Assembly (NCBI RefSeq): GCF_030410485.1
Contig: NZ_JAUHHC010000001.1
Location: 310,001-374,000 of the forward strand
DNA: 64,000 nt
Direction of reading: 5' to 3'
From: Roseateles violae
GTDB lineage: Bacteria > Pseudomonadota > Gammaproteobacteria > Burkholderiales > Burkholderiaceae_C
A program made the translations under genes and the position numbers. Numbering within the stretch: position 1 is the stretch's first letter; each line of letters opens with the position of its first letter. This document shows, piece by piece, positions 48,166 to 59,648 of the stretch. Below the pieces are notes generated by a model. That model worked only from the letters and a program-made list of their open reading frames with translations, did not search any database and was not told the DNA's origin.

Positions 48166-49169
48166 CGCGAGGCTCCCGATGCGGCGGCGCGGGCGGCATG
48201 CGCCTCGGCCTTCTCGGCGCGTTCGGCCTTCTTCTCGGCCTTCTTGGCGGCCTTGACGGCCAGCGCGCTGGCCGCCTCGCTGGCCGCCGCGGCGGCCGCC
48301 TCGGCGCGCGCCGACTCGAAGGCCGCCAGCGGCTGCAGCACCAGCACATGGCGGGCGCTGTCGGGCTGGGCCAGCGGCTGCAGGCCGACGCTGGCGAAGC
48401 TGGTGTCACCGCGCCGCTCGACACTGGTGACCTTGGCCACCGGCAGGCCGGACGGATAGACGCCGTCCAGGCCCGAGGTCGTCAGCAGGTCACCGATCTT
48501 GATGTCGGCATTGGCGGCCAGGAAGCGCAATTCCATGCTGGAACCATCGGCGCTGCCGAAGGCGGCATTGCGCTGCTGCGTGCGCATGTTCAGCACCGGA
48601 ATCGCGGCGTCCTTGTCGTTCAGCAGCGTGACCTCGCTGGACAGGGTGTAGACCCTGGTGACCTGGCCCAGCACGCCGGCGTCGTTGATGACCGGAGAAC
48701 CTGGCTGCACGCCCTGGCGGCTGCCGCGGTCGATGACGACCTTGCGCGAATAGGGGTCGGGCGTCTCGTACAGCACCTCGGCCGTCAGCGCCTCGACCTG
48801 CAGCGCCGGGCGCAGGCCCAAGAGCTTGCGCAGGCGCTCGTTCTCGGCCTGCAGTTCCTGCGCCCGCGACAGCCGCTCGGCCTGCTGCACCAGCTGCAGC
48901 CGCGCCTGGTTCTCGGCCGCCATCGCGCGCTCGGTGCCGCGCAGATAGTCGCCAAGCTTGTCCCAGGCGTCGACCGGCGTCAGCAGCAGGCGCTGCACCG
49001 GATGCAGGGCCAGGGCCAGCGCGGCGCGCGCCGGCGTGGCGAGCTTGAAGCGCGCATCGGCCACCATCAGGAGGATGGCCAGAGCGGCGCAGAACAAGAG
49101 CTTGGTCAGCGCCGACGGCCCTTGGCGGAAGAACGGCGGTGGGGTGCGATCCAGGGTGCCCAGTGGCAT
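48162..49169 (-). CDS. mreC: Rod-shape-determining protein MreC
   Basis: A 335-residue bitopic protein. A transmembrane helix (LTKLLFCAALAILLMVADAR) is followed by a coiled coil (about 80-112, QARLQLVQQAERLSRAQELQAENERLRKLL order), then the beta-rich domain with VIDRGSRQGVQPGSPVINDAGVLGQV. The C-terminal ~50 residues are Ala/Glu/Lys-rich low complexity. It links MreB to PBP2. mreD overlaps its end. Confidence 0.95.
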   Translation of the reverse strand: MPLGTLDRTPPPFFRQGPSALTKLLFCAALAILLMVADARFKLATPARAALALALHPVQRLLLTPVDAWDKLGDYLRGTERAMAAENQARLQLVQQAERLSRAQELQAENERLRKLLGLRPALQVEALTAEVLYETPDPYSRKVVIDRGSRQGVQPGSPVINDAGVLGQVTRVYTLSSEVTLLNDKDAAIPVLNMRTQQRNAAFGSADGSSMELRFLAANADIKIGDLLTTSGLDGVYPSGLPVAKVTSVERRGDTSFASVGLQPLAQPDSARHVLVLQPLAAFESARAEAAAAAASEAASALAVKAAKKAEKKAERAEKAEAHAARAAASGASR

Positions 49170-49222
49170 GGCGTAAGGGGTTCAGACCGCGCTAAGGCTA
49201 TGACGGAGCTGGCAATGAACAA

Positions 49223-49238
49223 GGGGCCCTGAGGCCCC
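49223..49238 (-). terminator. Hairpin between mreB and mreC
   Basis: A 6-bp stem (GGGGCC/GGCCCC) with CTGA loop and TTGTTC following on the minus strand, 12 bases after the mreB stop. It may be an attenuator that keeps MreB above MreC and MreD. Confidence 0.6.
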
Positions 49239-49249
49239 GTCGCTGGCGT

Positions 49250-50584
<1,335 letters not shown>

Positions 50585-50884
50585 ATGGCCCTGACCCCAC
50601 AAGACGTCAGCCGCATCGCCCACCTGGCGCGGCTGGAACTGCAGGAGGCCGAAAGCGCGGCCCTGCTGCCGCAGCTGAACGGCTTCTTCTCCATCGTCGA
50701 GCAGATGAGCGCGGTCGACACGCGCGGCGTCGAGCCCCTGTACACGCCCCTGTCCACCGTGCAGCAGGTCGCCCTGCGCCTGAGGGAGGACCGGGTCACC
50801 GAGAGCAATCAGCGCGAGCTGAATCAGCGCAGCGCCCCGGCCGTCGAGGACGGCCTGTTCCTGGTGCCGAAGGTGATCGAATGA
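50585..50884 (+). CDS. gatC: Aspartyl/glutamyl-tRNA amidotransferase subunit C
   Basis: A 99-residue helper subunit that wraps GatA and GatB. It has [22 protein letters not shown] at the start, [13 protein letters not shown] and LREDRVTE in the middle, and the end [13 protein letters not shown] 50585 is preferred over a TTG two codons upstream. Its stop overlaps the gatA start as ATGA. Confidence 0.95.
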   Translation: MALTPQDVSRIAHLARLELQEAESAALLPQLNGFFSIVEQMSAVDTRGVEPLYTPLSTVQQVALRLREDRVTESNQRELNQRSAPAVEDGLFLVPKVIE

Positions 50885-52383
50885 GCGGCCTTGACCCAAA
50901 GCCCCTGCACCAGCTCGGCGTCGCCGAACTGGGCCGCGCGCTGGCCGCGAAGAGCGTTTCCAGCGCCGAATTGACGCAACACCTTCTTGCACGTGTTACC
51001 TCGCACGAGGCGCTCGGCGCCTTCCTGCACGTCGACGCCGACGCCGCCCTAGCCGCCGCCAAGGCGGCCGACGCGCGCCGCGCCGGCGGCGACACCGGCG
51101 CCCTCCTCGGCGTGCCGCTGGCGCACAAGGACATCTTCGTCACCCGCGACATGCCGACCACGGCCGGCTCGAAGATCCTGGCCGGCTACCGCAGCCCCTT
51201 CGATGCCACCGTGCTGGCCCGGCTGTTCGCCGCCGGCACCGTCTCGCTGGGCAAGCTGAACTGCGACGAGTTCGCGATGGGCTCGGCCAACGAGAACTCG
51301 GCCTATGGCCCGGTCGCCAACCCCTGGGACGCCGCGCGCGTGCCGGGCGGCTCCTCGGGCGGCTCGGCCGCGGCCGTCAGCGCGCGCCTGGTGCCGGCCG
51401 CGACCGGCACCGACACCGGCGGCTCGATCCGCCAGCCGGCCAGCTTCACCGGCATCACCGGCATCAAGCCGACCTATGGCGTGTGCTCGCGCTACGGCAT
51501 GATCGCCTTCGCTTCCAGCCTCGACCAGGCCGGCCCGATGGCGCGCAGCGCCGAGGACTGCGCGCTGCTGCTGTCGGCAATGAGCGGCTTCGACGAGCGC
51601 GACGCGACCAGCGTCGAGCGGCCGCCGCAGGACTTCCATGCGCAGATGCAGCAGGCTCGCGAAGGCGCGACGGCCGCGCAGCCCTTGAAGGGCCTGCGCA
51701 TCGGCCTGCCGAAGGAGTTCTTCCCGGCCGGCCTCAGCAGCGATGTCGACAAGGCCGTGCGCGAGGGCCTGTCGCAGATGGAGAAGCTCGGCGCCACGCT
51801 GGTCGAGGTCAGCCTGCCGCGCACCGAGCTGGCGATTCCGGTCTACTACATCATCGCCCCGGCCGAGGCGAGCTCGAACCTGAGCCGCTTCGACGGCGTC
51901 AAGTTCGGCCACCGCGCCGCGCAATACGACGACCTGCTGGACATGTACAAGAAGACCCGCGCCGAAGGCTTCGGCGCCGAGGTCAAACGCCGCATCATGA
52001 TCGGCAGCTATGTGCTGAGCCACGGCTACTACGACGCCTACTACCTGCAGGCGCAGAAGCTGCGCCGCATGATCGCCGACGACTTCCAGCAATGCTTCAC
52101 GCAATGCGATCTGATCGCCGGCCCGGTGGCGCCGACGGTGGCCTGGAAGCATGGCGAGGGCAAGGACGATCCGGTCAAGGCCTATCTGGCCGACATCTTC
52201 ACGCTGCCGGGCTCGCTGGCCGGCCTGCCCGGCATGAGCGTGCCGGTCGGCTTCGGCGAGGGGGGCATGCCGGTGGGCCTGCAGCTGCTGGGCAACTACT
52301 TCCAGGAAGGCCGGCTGCTGCATGCGGCCCATGCGCTGCAGCAGGCAACCGACTGGCACCAACAGGCTCCGAGCGGATACTGA
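50881..52383 (+). CDS. gatA: Aspartyl/glutamyl-tRNA amidotransferase subunit A
   Basis: A 500-residue amidase that frees ammonia from glutamine for the transamidation of misacylated Asn/Gln tRNAs. The Ser-cisSer-Lys triad is seen in [10 protein letters not shown] (Lys), [14 protein letters not shown] (cis-Ser) and [11 protein letters not shown] (nucleophile Ser), followed by GIKPTYG. It is translationally coupled to gatC and followed by gatB after three bases. Presence of gatCAB suggests that some amide aminoacyl-tRNAs are made indirectly. Confidence 0.98.
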   Translation: MSGLDPKPLHQLGVAELGRALAAKSVSSAELTQHLLARVTSHEALGAFLHVDADAALAAAKAADARRAGGDTGALLGVPLAHKDIFVTRDMPTTAGSKILAGYRSPFDATVLARLFAAGTVSLGKLNCDEFAMGSANENSAYGPVANPWDAARVPGGSSGGSAAAVSARLVPAATGTDTGGSIRQPASFTGITGIKPTYGVCSRYGMIAFASSLDQAGPMARSAEDCALLLSAMSGFDERDATSVERPPQDFHAQMQQAREGATAAQPLKGLRIGLPKEFFPAGLSSDVDKAVREGLSQMEKLGATLVEVSLPRTELAIPVYYIIAPAEASSNLSRFDGVKFGHRAAQYDDLLDMYKKTRAEGFGAEVKRRIMIGSYVLSHGYYDAYYLQAQKLRRMIADDFQQCFTQCDLIAGPVAPTVAWKHGEGKDDPVKAYLADIFTLPGSLAGLPGMSVPVGFGEGGMPVGLQLLGNYFQEGRLLHAAHALQQATDWHQQAPSGY

Positions 52384-52386
52384 GTT

Positions 52387-53835
<1,449 letters not shown>

Positions 53836-53859
53836 TCAGCTTCAGTTGGTTCTTGCGGG

Positions 53860-54047
53860 CCGAGCGCCGGGCCGCCAACGGCCTGAGGCCGTTGGCCTTC
53901 GGCAGGCATAAACAGTCCGCAGGGACTGTTTATGTCCGGCCTCAGCCCGCCAAGCCGGCCCGCTGTGGCGATGTGCTTGCGGCTCAATGCCGCAAGCATC
54001 GCCGTCCCCTCGGGGCACCGGCCAAGGTACTCCTTGGACGGAGGGGC
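53860..54047 (-). repeat. Structured intergenic repeat, copy 2 with 70-base insertion
   Basis: This copy lies directly beside the DUF4124-like gene stop, in the same orientation as copy 1. The main stem is GCTTGCGGC/GCCGCAAGC (53975-53983, 53989-53997), and CCAAGG/CCTTGG (54022-54027, 54032-54037) is conserved. About 70 bases absent from copy 1 (about 53877-53948) contain a perfect 12-bp hairpin, CATAAACAGTCC/GGACTGTTTATG (53907-53934), and AACGGCC/GGCCGTT. Confidence 0.82.
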
Positions 54048-54755
54048 TTACTTCAGCGGCGCCGAGGCCGGATCGGCCATCGGCCCCAGGCTGCCCGGCG
54101 CGGCGCCGCCCCACAGCTTCTTCAGCCGCGCCAGCTCGGCGTCGTAGCGGTTGTTGATGCGCACCAGCTCGGCCTTCTGGTTCTCTATCAGCTGCTGCTG
54201 CGCCTCGACGGCGGCGTCGTTGGCATCGAGCTGCTGCTTGAGCTTGGCCGGCAACGGCTTGCCCTTGTAGAACTCGGCCTCGTCCAGCATCGGCTTGCGC
54301 TCCTGCGCCAGGCCCTGGATGCGGACCTCGGAGATGCGCATCGACTTGTTGACGTCGTCCAGCGCGCCGCTGCGCGCGCGCTGGTGCGCAGCCTCGTTGG
54401 GGAAGCGCTGCATCAAATTGCGATCGCGCCGCACCGCATCCTGCTGGGCCGCGCGCTCGGCGGCCAGGCGCCGGTCGCGCGCCTCCTGCACGGTGCGCTC
54501 CTCCGGCGACAGAAAGGGCGGCAGCACCGAGCGCAGCGAGCCGTCGGTGTTCAGGATGCGCTGCTCGCGGCTCGAGCATTCGACGATGGGTCGGTCCGAG
54601 GTCAGGCGCCGGCCGTCGGCGGTCGTGCAGGTGAAGATCGCCGGCTTGGCCGCCTGCTCGTTGGCCCGGACCGGCGCCGGCACGCTGGCAAGCCAGACGG
54701 CGGCAAGAACGGCGACGTAGGGGGTGGCGGCGGGGGTGCCGGCGGGCTTGCGCAT
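54048..54755 (-). CDS. Exported DUF4124-like coiled-coil protein
   Basis: A 235-residue protein. A signal peptide (ATPYVAVLAAVWLASVPAPVRA) is followed by a short DUF4124-like unit (IFTCTTADGRRLTSDRPIVECSSREQ, two cysteines). Residues about 80-220 are charged helices: a predicted coiled coil rich in Arg/Glu/Gln (for example RRLAAERAAQQDAVRRDR). The function is unknown. ATG 54755 overlaps the pyrE stop as TGATG, so the two are coupled. Confidence 0.8.
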   Translation of the reverse strand: MRKPAGTPAATPYVAVLAAVWLASVPAPVRANEQAAKPAIFTCTTADGRRLTSDRPIVECSSREQRILNTDGSLRSVLPPFLSPEERTVQEARDRRLAAERAAQQDAVRRDRNLMQRFPNEAAHQRARSGALDDVNKSMRISEVRIQGLAQERKPMLDEAEFYKGKPLPAKLKQQLDANDAAVEAQQQLIENQKAELVRINNRYDAELARLKKLWGGAAPGSLGPMADPASAPLK

Positions 54756-55429
54756 CAGACTCCGTAGCGGTCGCGATAGGCTTGGACCGCGGCCGCATGG
54801 GCCACGACGGCCGGGTCGCTGGCCGTGCGCAGATACTGCAGCAAGTCCGACAGGCCGGCAATCGAGGCCACCGGCAAATGCAGGTGCTTCGTTACATACT
54901 GCACGGCCGACCAATCCATGTCGACGCCGTTCTCGGCCGCCTTCTCCTGACGGTCCAGCGCGATCGCGACGCCGCAGGGCGTGGCGCCGGCGGCCTGGAT
55001 CATCGCGATCGATTCGCGCACCGAGGTGCCGGCGGAGATCACGTCGTCGATGATCAGCACGCGGCCCTTCACCGGCGCGCCGACCAGGGTGCCGCCCTCG
55101 CCGTGGTCCTTGGCTTCCTTGCGGTTGTAGGCAAAGGGCTTGTTATGGCCCAGCCGCGCCAGCTCCATAGCCACGGCCGCGGCCAGCGTGATGCCCTTAT
55201 AGGCCGGGCCGAAGATCATGTCGAAGTCCAGGCCCGAGGCCAGCAGGCGCTGCGCATAGAACTGCGCCAGCTTCACCAGCTTGGCGCCATCGTCGAACAG
55301 GCCGGCATTGAAGAAATAGGGCGACAGCCGGCCGGCCTTGGTCTTGAACTCGCCGAAGCGCAGCACGCCGGCCTCGACCGCGAAGGCGACAAATTGCTGG
55401 GCCAGGGGATCGGGGGTCGATGCATTCAT
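54755..55429 (-). CDS. pyrE: Orotate phosphoribosyltransferase
   Basis: A protein of about 224 residues that joins orotate to PRPP in pyrimidine synthesis. VLRFGEFKTKAGRLSPYFFNAGLFDDG is the standard N-terminal segment, FGPAYKGITLA contributes to the dimer and active site, AYNRKEAKDHGEGG is the mobile catalytic loop, and VLIIDDVISAGTSV is the PRPP motif. Start may be ATG 55429 or 55438; neither has a clear ribosome-binding site. It overlaps the DUF4124-like gene. Confidence 0.96.
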   Translation of the reverse strand: MNASTPDPLAQQFVAFAVEAGVLRFGEFKTKAGRLSPYFFNAGLFDDGAKLVKLAQFYAQRLLASGLDFDMIFGPAYKGITLAAAVAMELARLGHNKPFAYNRKEAKDHGEGGTLVGAPVKGRVLIIDDVISAGTSVRESIAMIQAAGATPCGVAIALDRQEKAAENGVDMDWSAVQYVTKHLHLPVASIAGLSDLLQYLRTASDPAVVAHAAAVQAYRDRYGV

Positions 55430-55453
55430 GCGCGGCATTGTAGGGGCGAGAAA

Positions 55454-55483
55454 AAGCCCGGCTCCAGGGCGGAAGCCGGGCTT
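55454..55483 (-). terminator. Terminator after the second TonB-dependent receptor
   Basis: A 10-bp perfect stem (AAGCCCGGCT/AGCCGGGCTT) with a ten-base loop followed by TTTTTCTCG on the minus strand, just after the receptor stop and before pyrE. Confidence 0.88.
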
Positions 55484-55501
55484 CTCGGGGCGTTGCCGTG
55501 C

Positions 55502-57754
55502 TTAGAACAGCGCCTTGAACTGCACGCCGTAGGTGCGCGGATCGTTGATGAAACCGGTCAGATTGTTGAAGTCGATCGCGCCGGTGACGCGGACCTGGTT
55601 GGTGATGTTGCGACCGAAGACCGCGGCCTCGTACTTGCCGTTGTTCCAGATATAGCCCAGGCGCAGGCCGCCTTCGGTCAGCGACTTGCCGGTGAACTCG
55701 ACCGACTCGTAGAGGAAGAAGTTGACCTTGGAGCGGTAGACCCAGTCGGTGTAGATGAAGAACTCGTTGCCGGCCGCCGTCGGGATCGCATAGCGGGCGG
55801 TCAGGTTGCCGACGTACTTCGGTGCCTGCGGCAGCTGGTTGCCGCCGATGAAGAACTGGCCGGCGCCGGCCGAGGGATCGGTCACCGTGCAGCCGCCGCC
55901 GCAACCGGCGACCGACAGGCTGTTGTCCTTGATCTTCGCGTCGTTGTAGCTGCCGGAGAGCGTGATGATCAGGTCATCGATCGGCAGCAGGTCGAGGTTC
56001 AGCTCGATGCCCTGACCTGTTGCCTTCTTCGCGCTCTTGACCGCATTGCTGTTGCCGCTGCCGCCGACCTCGGTCAGCTGCAGGCCATCGACGTCGTAAT
56101 GGAAGACGGCGGCCGAGATGCGCGCGCGGCGGTTCCAGAAGTCGCTCTTGATGCCGGCCTCGTAGGAGATCAATTCCTCGGGCTTAGCGATCGTCATCGG
56201 GCCGAAGGCCGAAGCCGGCAGGATGGCCGAGCCGCGGAAGCCGGTACCGATGCGGGCGTAGACATTGGTGTCCTTGCTCAGCGCGTAAATGCTCGACAGG
56301 TCCCAGGTCCACTTCGAGTCCTTGGTGTTGGCGGACAGGCCTTGCGAAGCGTCCAGCACGCCATCGGCCGTCGAGGTCGACAGCGTCTTCTTGTCCTCGG
56401 TGTATCGCAGGCCGCCGCGCAGTTCCAGATCGTTCGTCAGCTTGTAGTTGACGTTGCCGAAGGCCGCGTAGGCGCGGTTGGTCTGGTGCGTGCGCGTCGA
56501 GTCGACATAGGCATTGGCCGGCGAGCTGTAGTTGATGCTCTCGACCGTGTAGCGCTCGTCGAAGAAGTAGACGCCGCCCTGCCAGCGCAGCGGGCCGCTG
56601 CCATTGGACTCGAGGCGGAACTCCTGCGTCAGCTGGCGGTGATCCTTCAGCGCGTCCGAGGTCTGCGAGGGGAAGAAGGCCATGCCCATCTTCGGATAGG
56701 GCGGCAGCGCGAAGCTGGCGCCGCCGAAGTAGACGTCGCCGGCGTCGACGTCGCCGCGGCTGTAGGGCTGCACCGTCTCGATGCCGGTGATCGAGTTCAG
56801 CGTCGCCGAACCGAAATTCCACTTCAGGCGGGCGCTGCCGCCGGTGGCGTGCAGGCGTTGCTCGTTGATGCCGTCGAACGAGGCCTTCTCCGGATCGAAG
56901 CCGTCCATCAGATTGTTGGTGCCGGGCTTGATGATGCTGGCGCGGAACAGGCGCGGGCTGCCATCGAGCTCGCGGTTGTGCGCGTTCAGGAGCATCGAGA
57001 AGTCCTTGTTCGGCTCGTACAGCACTTGCGCGCGGACCGCGCGGTCGTCATAGCCCTCGGTCTTGCGCGTGGGGCTGGTGGCGTTCTGGTTGTCGACCCA
57101 GTCGTCGCGGTGCTGGATTTGCGCCGAGATGCGCGCCGACCAGTCGCCGCCCAGCGGCAGGTTGAAGGCGCCGTCGGCATTGATCGTGCCGTAGCTGCCG
57201 TAGGACGCGTTGAAATAGCCCTCCTGCTTCTGCGAGGGGCGCACCGAGTCGAACTTGACGACGCCGGCCGGCGTGTTGCGGCCGAACAGGGTGCCCTGCG
57301 GGCCGGCAATCACTTCGACCGCCTTCAGGTCGAAGACCGGGAAGCCCTTCAGGATCGGGTTCTCCTGCACCACATCGTCATAGACCAGCGAGACCGGCTG
57401 CGAGGCGTTCAGGCGGAAGTCGGTGTTGCCGTAGCCGCGGATGTAGAAACGCGGGAAGGCGCGGCCGAAGGACGATTCGATGTTCAGGCTGGGCACGCGG
57501 CCGGAGAGGAAGCGCACGTCCTGGCCGCTGGAGTTCAGCACCTCGAGCTTCTCGCCGCTGAGGCTGGAGACGGCGTTGGGCACGTCCTTGATGTTCTCGA
57601 CGCGGCGCTCGGCGGTGATGGTCACCGTCTCGAGCTGGTTCTTCTCGACCGGCTTGGTGGCGGCGCTCGTGTCCTGGCTCTGGGCCAGCGCGGGCCAGGC
57701 GGCCAGCGCCACGGTGATGGCGGCTGCGAGCTGTTTCGTTTGCATTGGGTTCAT
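55502..57754 (-). CDS. TonB-dependent outer-membrane receptor, ligand unknown
   Basis: A 750-residue receptor. ATG 57754 has GGAG six bases upstream, and a signal peptide follows (LAAAITVALAAWPALAQS). ETVTITAERR is the TonB-box region. The plug has VPNAVSSLSGEKLEVL, FYIRGYGNTDFRLN and AVEVIAGPQGTLFGRNTPAGVV. The barrel ends with the aromatic terminus TYGVQFKALF. The plug style resembles receptors of sphingomonad and xanthomonad type used for varied ligands (vitamins, polyphenols, siderophores). No Fur box, transporter or enzyme neighbour tells the ligand. Confidence 0.92.
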   Translation of the reverse strand: MNPMQTKQLAAAITVALAAWPALAQSQDTSAATKPVEKNQLETVTITAERRVENIKDVPNAVSSLSGEKLEVLNSSGQDVRFLSGRVPSLNIESSFGRAFPRFYIRGYGNTDFRLNASQPVSLVYDDVVQENPILKGFPVFDLKAVEVIAGPQGTLFGRNTPAGVVKFDSVRPSQKQEGYFNASYGSYGTINADGAFNLPLGGDWSARISAQIQHRDDWVDNQNATSPTRKTEGYDDRAVRAQVLYEPNKDFSMLLNAHNRELDGSPRLFRASIIKPGTNNLMDGFDPEKASFDGINEQRLHATGGSARLKWNFGSATLNSITGIETVQPYSRGDVDAGDVYFGGASFALPPYPKMGMAFFPSQTSDALKDHRQLTQEFRLESNGSGPLRWQGGVYFFDERYTVESINYSSPANAYVDSTRTHQTNRAYAAFGNVNYKLTNDLELRGGLRYTEDKKTLSTSTADGVLDASQGLSANTKDSKWTWDLSSIYALSKDTNVYARIGTGFRGSAILPASAFGPMTIAKPEELISYEAGIKSDFWNRRARISAAVFHYDVDGLQLTEVGGSGNSNAVKSAKKATGQGIELNLDLLPIDDLIITLSGSYNDAKIKDNSLSVAGCGGGCTVTDPSAGAGQFFIGGNQLPQAPKYVGNLTARYAIPTAAGNEFFIYTDWVYRSKVNFFLYESVEFTGKSLTEGGLRLGYIWNNGKYEAAVFGRNITNQVRVTGAIDFNNLTGFINDPRTYGVQFKALF

Positions 57755-57938
57755 GCGGAACTCCGGGATAGGGGCGATCGCTGAATCTAGCAAGAGCCAT
57801 GCCCCGATCCGGTGACAGCCGTACCGGTGCCCCGGAAAAAAGCCGGCGACTGTTGCCAAAACCCCGCAGTCCTTTCCATTCGGACCGGCTGCGATACTGC
57901 GGCCTCGCCGAACCGGCCCCCAACTCTTTCCTCTCACC

Positions 57939-58739
57939 ATGCGCTTCATCACCGCCAATCTGAACGGCATCCGCTCGGCCGCCAACAAGGGCTTCTTCGA
58001 CTGGCTGCCGCAGCAGCAGGCCGACGCCGTCGGCGTGCAGGAGGTCAAGGCGCAGGACGAGCATGTGGCCAATATCTTCTGCAGCCCCGGCGGGCTGAAG
58101 GGTCACTTCCACTATGCGCAGAAGAAGGGCTATTCGGGCGTGGGTCTCTACACCCGCGAGGAGCCCAGCGATCTGATCACCGGCATCGGCGTGCCCGAGT
58201 TCGACGACGAGGGTCGCTATATCGAGAAGCGCTTCGACAAGCCCGGCCGCAAGCTCAGCCTGATCAGCTGCTATTTCCCCAGCGGCTCCAGCGGCCCCGA
58301 GCGCCAGGAGGCCAAGTACCGCTTCCTGGCCGCGATCTATCCGCATCTGCAGGCGCTGAAGGCCGAGCGCGACTTCATCCTGGTGGCCGACGTCAATATC
58401 GCCCACAAGGAAGCCGATCTGAAGAACTGGAAGGGCAACCAGAAGAACAGCGGCTTCCTGCCCGAGGAGCGCGCCTGGCTGAGCAAGCTCTTTGCCACGG
58501 ACAAGGAGGGGGGCGGCCTGGTCGACGTCTACCGCCGCCTGCAGCCCGACACCACCGACGCCTGCTATACGTGGTGGAGCAACCGCGGCCAGGCCTATGC
58601 GAAGAACGTCGGCTGGCGTCTGGACTACCACCTGGCCACGCCGGCGCTGGCCGCGCTGGCGCGCCGCGAGGCGATCTACAAGGACCAGAAGTTCAGCGAC
58701 CATGCGCCGCTGACGATCGACTACGACTTCACGCTCTGA
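57939..58739 (+). CDS. xth: Exodeoxyribonuclease III
   Basis: A 266-residue AP endonuclease/3'-5' exonuclease of the ExoIII family in base-excision repair. Motifs in order are ITANLNGIRSA, VQEVKAQDEH with metal Glu, FILVADVNIAHKEADLKNW with catalytic Asp-Asn, and SDHAPLTIDY with the final Asp-His pair. The VADVNIA form replaces the usual GDxN. Length is typical. It is divergent from the TonB-dependent receptor. Confidence 0.96.
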   Translation: MRFITANLNGIRSAANKGFFDWLPQQQADAVGVQEVKAQDEHVANIFCSPGGLKGHFHYAQKKGYSGVGLYTREEPSDLITGIGVPEFDDEGRYIEKRFDKPGRKLSLISCYFPSGSSGPERQEAKYRFLAAIYPHLQALKAERDFILVADVNIAHKEADLKNWKGNQKNSGFLPEERAWLSKLFATDKEGGGLVDVYRRLQPDTTDACYTWWSNRGQAYAKNVGWRLDYHLATPALAALARREAIYKDQKFSDHAPLTIDYDFTL

Positions 58740-58818
58740 GATCGCCCAGCGGTCGGCGGCATCGGTATACAAAGCCGGCCGCCGCCACTATCCTGGCCGC
58801 CGTCACCAGGAGCCCCGT

Positions 58819-59641
58819 ATGACGATGAGCAAGCGCCTGATCCGCGGCATCGGCCTCGGCCTGATCACGATGCTGATGCTGCTGCGGCCGGCCGGCGCTG
58901 CAAGCAAGCCCGAGGTCACCAGCCTGGGCCCCGAGCGGCCGACGAGCGCGATGTACGTCGGCAACAGCTTCTTCTATTACAACAACAGCCTGCACGGCCA
59001 TGTGGGCCAGCTGGCCGCGGCCACGCAACCGGCCCTGCCCTGGCGCAGCGTCTCGATCACGATCAGCGGCTCGGGCTTCGACTGGCACGACGTCGAGTCC
59101 TACTTCCGGCCCGACGCGGTCGGCGCTTACAGCTTCGATCGCGACAACAACATCGTCTTCAACAAGGGCAAAAGCAAGCTCTGGGATCTGTTGATCACGA
59201 TGGACTGCAGCCAGTGCCCGATCCATCCGCAGCTGGGCAAGGTCTTCCACGAGTACGCGCGCAAGAACGCCGAGACCGCGCGCCGCCACGGCGCCGAGCC
59301 GGTCTTCTTCATGTCCTGGGCCTACGGCCGCGCTGGCCGAGGCCTATACCGAGGCCGGCAATGCCAACAAGGCGCTGGTGATCCCGGTCGGCCTGGCCTT
59401 CGCGCGCTCGCTGGCGCAAAAGCCCGAGCTGATCCTGCACGCGCCCGACAAACGCCACCCGAGCCTGGCCGGCACCTATCTGGCCGCCTGCAGCGTCTAG
59501 GCGGCGATCTTCGGCCGCTCGCCCGAAGGCCTCGCCTACACGGCCGGCCTCGACGCGGCCACGGCGCGCCATCTGCAGAGCGTTGCCTGGCAGGCGGTGC
59601 GTGCCTATTACGACGGCAAGGGCGAGGGCAAGGGCGACTGA
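58819..59641 (+). pseudogene. Decayed SGNH-hydrolase-like exported protein gene
   Basis: The gene begins well: AGGAG six bases before ATG 58819, a signal peptide (IGLGLITMLMLLRPAGAAS) and MYVGNSFFYYNNSLHGHVGQL, which resembles the start of DUF4886/SGNH hydrolase-type proteins. After MSWAY near 59320 the sense reading moves by one base (LAEAYTEAGNANKALVIPVGLAFARSL). An in-frame TAG at 59498-59500 then interrupts it before IFGRSPEGLAYTAGLDAATARHL; the natural stop is TGA at 59639-59641. Two disruptions in otherwise clean codons mean a recent loss, or one sequencing error plus a real nonsense change. The ribosome-binding site is intact, so a truncated product could still be made. Confidence 0.8.
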
Positions 59642-59648
59642 GCGCCGC

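Noticed and set aside
54782-57784. Plus-strand 1000-codon frame opposite pyrE and the TonB-dependent receptor
   Set aside because: It crosses a terminator and two recognisable genes; no motif.
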